From: Gentiana macrophylla
Lineage: Eukaryota > Streptophyta > Magnoliopsida > Gentianales > Gentianaceae
DNA length: 64,000 nucleotides
Direction of reading: 5' to 3'
Assembly (NCBI GenBank): GCA_026214975.1
Contig: CM047813.1
Location: 35,435,871 to 35,499,870, forward strand
Part shown: positions 60,707 through 64,000 of the stretch, piece by piece
Layout of the letters: every line of letters begins with the position of its first letter
How positions within the stretch are numbered: position 1 is the first letter of the stretch
Program-made: the position numbers and the translations under genes
Notes under the pieces: model-generated
What the model was told of the DNA's origin: nothing
Seen by the model: the letters and a program-made list of their open reading frames with translations, nothing else
The model's database searches: none

Positions 60707-62514
60707 TGATGACGTGGTCAATCAGGTTATAATATACTTGACCACCATAAACCAATACTAGCAAGAGGACTAGGCCCATCGTAATATAGCTATAGTGAAT
60801 CAAGGTCGATCCCACGAGGAACCAATTGTGGATCATCTTATACACAAACAATTAATTAAGCATGTCAAGGACATAGAGGCGGTCTACGACCAACATAAGA
60901 CAAGAAAAGTAAAGACACGACTCGACACAACGTAATTAACCTCCCCGATTATAGTCTTTATCGTTTGGACCTAGATAATTTATATAATAAATCGAACTTA
61001 TTAATCGTCAATCCGTTTGTATCTATCTTAGATTGGCTACGGAGTCATCCTCTTTAACTTGACTTAGCACCGGTAGTCACTAGATCACTTTGTGGTATTG
61101 TTACGTGACTTCGCCTTTTGGTGCCTCCATCTCATATAACTCACACGCTTACGACTCTAAGAATGCCGATATTAACCGTACACCTCGTCTAGGCAACATT
61201 CCTATGGTGAGGCGTACTTCCTAAACGATCGCTCAAGCCCTCGTCCAACTAACAATTACCTTTTAGGTCTCATGCTAGTTTACTTAACTACGTATAACTA
61301 GGTGACGTCAATTCCCTAATACAAAACCTACCTAGATCTCATTGAAAGCCCCGAAGATCATTCATGAGCCGACCTAGGAGCCCTATATTGGTATTTCCTA
61401 ATCGTGCGCTAATTAAAATCGACGAGCAACGTGGCCGTGGCCATACCTACCGAGATAATAAATCCTACTAAGCTAAACCTACCATAAAGGCGTGGCGGAC
61501 TAACTAACAGACAAATAGGGGCTCGGTCGATCGAAAGATAGACACTCGATCGACCGAATGATTCCATTCGGTCACCCAAACGATTTCATCCCCAGTTACA
61601 TCCTAGAATATATTTCTCGGCGTTTCATCATACGTAATGCAGTTAAACAAGAACTCGTAAAAAGAAATCATATAAACTACTTAGATACACATTAATTAAA
61701 CCAAGCAGATTCATGAATAGAGCGTTAAACATATGGCGTAGGTTATGGGACCTCATAGACAAGGCTTCGCCACATCCCTAACGTCATAGCCTAGATCTAC
61801 ATCATCTAGCTATGAATTAACTAACTCAAACGATAAAACATAATTGGAAGGATTAATTACTTAAAATAAAAGAAGAGAAAATAAAGGCTTACATAATTGC
61901 AACCTTTAAATTGTTTGAAACCTTCACATTATTCTACATTGTATCAAAGTTGTAATATTGAAGAAAGAACGAAGGGATGTGTTGGTGTCTAAGGTGTGTT
62001 TTACAATTCTCGTAGTCGCTTGCTTATATAGAGGTTTTTGCCGACTTAGGGTGGTTCTAGAAGATAAGCACGATATAAGCCGGAAACCGCCCGAAAGACA
62101 CTCGGTCGACCGAAGATCTTCACTCGGTCGACCGAAGCATTAGGCTCGGTCGACCGAACCTAGAAATACCCCGTTTCACATGTTTTCTTCGTTTGCCTTG
62201 CTCCCCACTGCACGTTTGCATGTCGATCCGATTAATCTCTCATTTAATGCTCCGATTTCCTTCCTTCCTTATCTTGAGATAATTGATTGAGTGACACTAA
62301 TCTTCTCGATTTGTTGTGATCTGCAAAATCAATAATTATCGCACAATAAATCGGCTTTAAATAATAAAAACAGCTAAATACCAAATATCATATTAATAAT
62401 CACTTATCATTAAATAATAAATATAAACATATGATTTAATATGAAATATATATTATTAATCTCGATTTAAGGTCAACGTTGATGACTTTTACGGGTATAA
62501 ATTGACCGTCATCA
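60707..62514 (-). repeat. 5' LTR of the LARD
   Basis: 1808 bp. Palindromes TCGGTCGACCGA start at 62102, 62124 and 62146, and variants start at 61523 and 61546. The TATATAAGC box on the minus strand is at about 62031-62023, so the triplet lies 70-130 bp upstream of it. Confidence 0.9.
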
Positions 62515-63572
62515 AGTTGCCGCCGATTAATCGAGCCCCAAAATCTTCCAGAAACGCCTTTTTTTGTCCTCCAAGGATTAAGTTTTACCCTAAGTCGGTT
62601 TATACACCTATATATGGCCATCAGAGCTGCGGATTTGTAATCAATCTAATCATTCAATCATCTATTCAATCATTATTCTTGTTCTTTCTTTCATCAACTA
62701 GATACAATGTAGTCTTTTGGTGAATAAAGTCTTCTTTTATTTTCTTCTTTTCTTCTTGCAAATAAGTCATGAGTCTTTCATTATTGAATTGTGCTTGGTT
62801 TACGATCATTATGGATCGATAAGAATCGCCGGAGAGAGATGGGATTGAGGAGTAGATCTGTTCTTTGTTATGGGTAAGATCTATTCTAATGTTTTATTTC
62901 GTATCTTAGATTCATTATTGTTCTTGTGATAGATCTAGATTACGCTTGCATGTAATCAACTATGAATTAATTAAATGAACCTTAATCTTTATTATTCGAT
63001 TCGTTCATATTATACGCAGAATTATGGGTTGCGTTCTATCGATTAGATGACAGTCTTTATCGACTGATCGAGACACCTAGTAAATCCTAATTTTGTGGTT
63101 CGGCGCCAGCTATGTTGATCAACAGGATTAATTAAAATGATTAATTAGGTCTGGCCAATCTAATATTTGTACATCATAAATTAACATGAAGGACTGTTAG
63201 TGAAGTGCTAATTAGGACATAGTCTTGATGGATCCATAAGAACGCGCTAGTCATAGTCGATAGCTGCTTAGGGAGGTTCTCGGTCTTGAGCCGGTATCTC
63301 TAAAACTTATTGCGCATGAACTAATACAAGCAACGAAAGAGGTTAGTTGCATATAGATTGTCTGCTGTCCTTACAGTAGAAGTAGATAGGGTTAAGAGAT
63401 TTCACCCGTAGCTTAATTACACAAACGGATCATGTACGGATTAAGGGGAGATTAGTTACTCATAGTTTGGTTAATGCCTTTTCAATATATGATTGACCAT
63501 GGGTTATTTGCATCTATTTTATTTAATGTTTATTTATGTTGGTCAATGACCACCCCTATCCGGTTAACCTAT

Positions 63573-64000
63573 TGATGACGGTCAAATTGATAGCATTATT
63601 TACCAATAATCTACCCTGAATTTGTGTTCTCAATGGGGATAATATGTATGAAATCATGAGTTAATTAGCTAAATGTCATTCAGCCACGTCCGGGGTGACT
63701 AAATTGGTATTATGCGTATTAACCGTGTATTTTATGTGTTATTTGCTAGAAATAAAAGCTACTATATGTGCTATGATTTTATTGACAGATGGACGAGTGT
63801 TCGAAGCATAATTTGGGCTGAAGGAGAGAGTTAATCGATAAAGAACTTAAAGGAGCTGAAGGTTGAAGTGTATCGAGCGGAGATTGGACCTGAGAATCTG
63901 ATTGGTGATATTTCAATGCCGTTTCCGAAGCCGTACAAGACGAATTGGGCTTGGACTTCTACATGAAAGTTGTAGGTCTTGAAACAAGTATTCTAACACA
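63573..64000 (+). repeat. LTR-like unit 3, runs off the window
   Basis: Starts TGATGACGGTCAAA. It matches unit 2 for at least 320 bp (e.g. CAATGGGGATAATATGTATG and TTATTTGCTAGAAATA). Confidence 0.6.

Larger units (their letters stand above)
54930..62514 (-). mobile_element. Athila-related large non-autonomous LTR element (LARD)
   Basis: LTRs at 54930-56738 and 60707-62514 are flanked by a perfect 5-bp duplication AGTTG (54925-54929 and 62515-62519). The LTR termini are perfect 8-bp inverted repeats TGATGACG and CGTCATCA. A tRNA-Asp primer site (minus strand TGGCGCCGTTGCCGGGGA, 60700-60683) and a polypurine tract at 56739-56752 fix the orientation. The 3.97-kb interior has no gag or pol. It shares LTR sequence with the truncated gag-pol element next door and the hairpin-polypurine modules with the Athila at 10791-17264, so it probably depended on Athila proteins. 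Confidence 0.9.
54505..63572 (+). repeat. LTR-like unit 2, split by the element at 54930-62514
   Basis: The parts are 54505-54929 and 62520-63572, about 1.48 kb together. It starts TGATGACGGTCAAC and carries TATA-like CCTATATATGG at 62610 and GAGACACCTAG at 63079. Landmarks line up with unit 1 before the next start. Confidence 0.55.

Noticed and set aside
1..64000. CRISPR array, operon or bacterial defence system
   Set aside because: There are no regularly spaced direct repeats of CRISPR type and no prokaryotic gene organisation; the window is plant nuclear DNA.

Overview
This is nuclear DNA from a flowering plant, probably a eudicot. The evidence is two spliced, intron-rich host genes (a plastid ribosomal protein and a REVEILLE-type clock MYB), plant-type Copia and Gypsy LTR retrotransposons with tRNA-Met and tRNA-Asp type primer sites, a Mutator-like element with a 9-bp target duplication, a LINE 3' end and MITE-like foldbacks. 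I see no prokaryotic features, tRNA, rRNA or CRISPR. Most of the window is nested repeats.

Layout. 1-17264: the 3' two thirds of an Athila-like Gypsy element (gag/protease, RT-RNase H, integrase, double hairpin-polypurine modules, 3' LTR) on the + strand, split by an 8.9-kb non-coding Copia-type element (1875-10785, perfect GAATC duplication, 1.69-kb LTRs). 17265-19612: truncated Tekay/Del-like chromovirus, - strand, followed by a Stowaway-like remnant. 19863-22088: degraded repeat sequence with a split gag-like reading frame. 22089-31038: a complete but pseudogenised Copia element with both LTRs, carrying an Athila-type solo LTR between pol and its 3' LTR. 31039-32430: older repeat DNA. 32711-34764: intact three-exon gene for plastid ribosomal protein uL5c, - strand. 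35349-38190: Mutator-like element with ~200-bp inverted termini, apparently carrying a LysM-domain gene fragment and invaded by a solo Copia LTR. 38386-38637: 5'-truncated LINE. 38803-42190: 5' ends of a minus-strand Gypsy and a plus-strand Copia. 42476-47171: nine-exon REVEILLE gene, - strand, with a 5-bp duplication in the SHAQKYF-coding exon. 47870-48016: foldback upstream of that gene. About 48590-53288: truncated Athila-like gag-pol, - strand. 53289-64000: a run of three LTR-like units, the second split by a 7.6-kb non-autonomous element (54930-62514) with identical AGTTG duplications.

Two patterns stand out across the Athila-type elements. First, four LTR families with unrelated sequence each carry a short cluster of GC-rich palindromes spaced 20-23 bp apart (about two helical turns) just upstream of their TATA box. 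Second, the coding Athila element and the non-coding 54930-62514 element share a duplicated hairpin plus polypurine-tract module, with the copies about 0.95-1 kb apart. The non-coding element therefore looks like a parasite that has kept the cis signals of the Athila lineage; a truncated relative with gag-pol lies next to it.

Paired LTRs differ mainly by 1-3 bp indels and CTG/TCG-like swaps close to CG or CHG sites. That pattern suggests leftover sequencing error at methylated cytosines, so frame breaks in the repeats, and LTR-based ages, should be read with caution.
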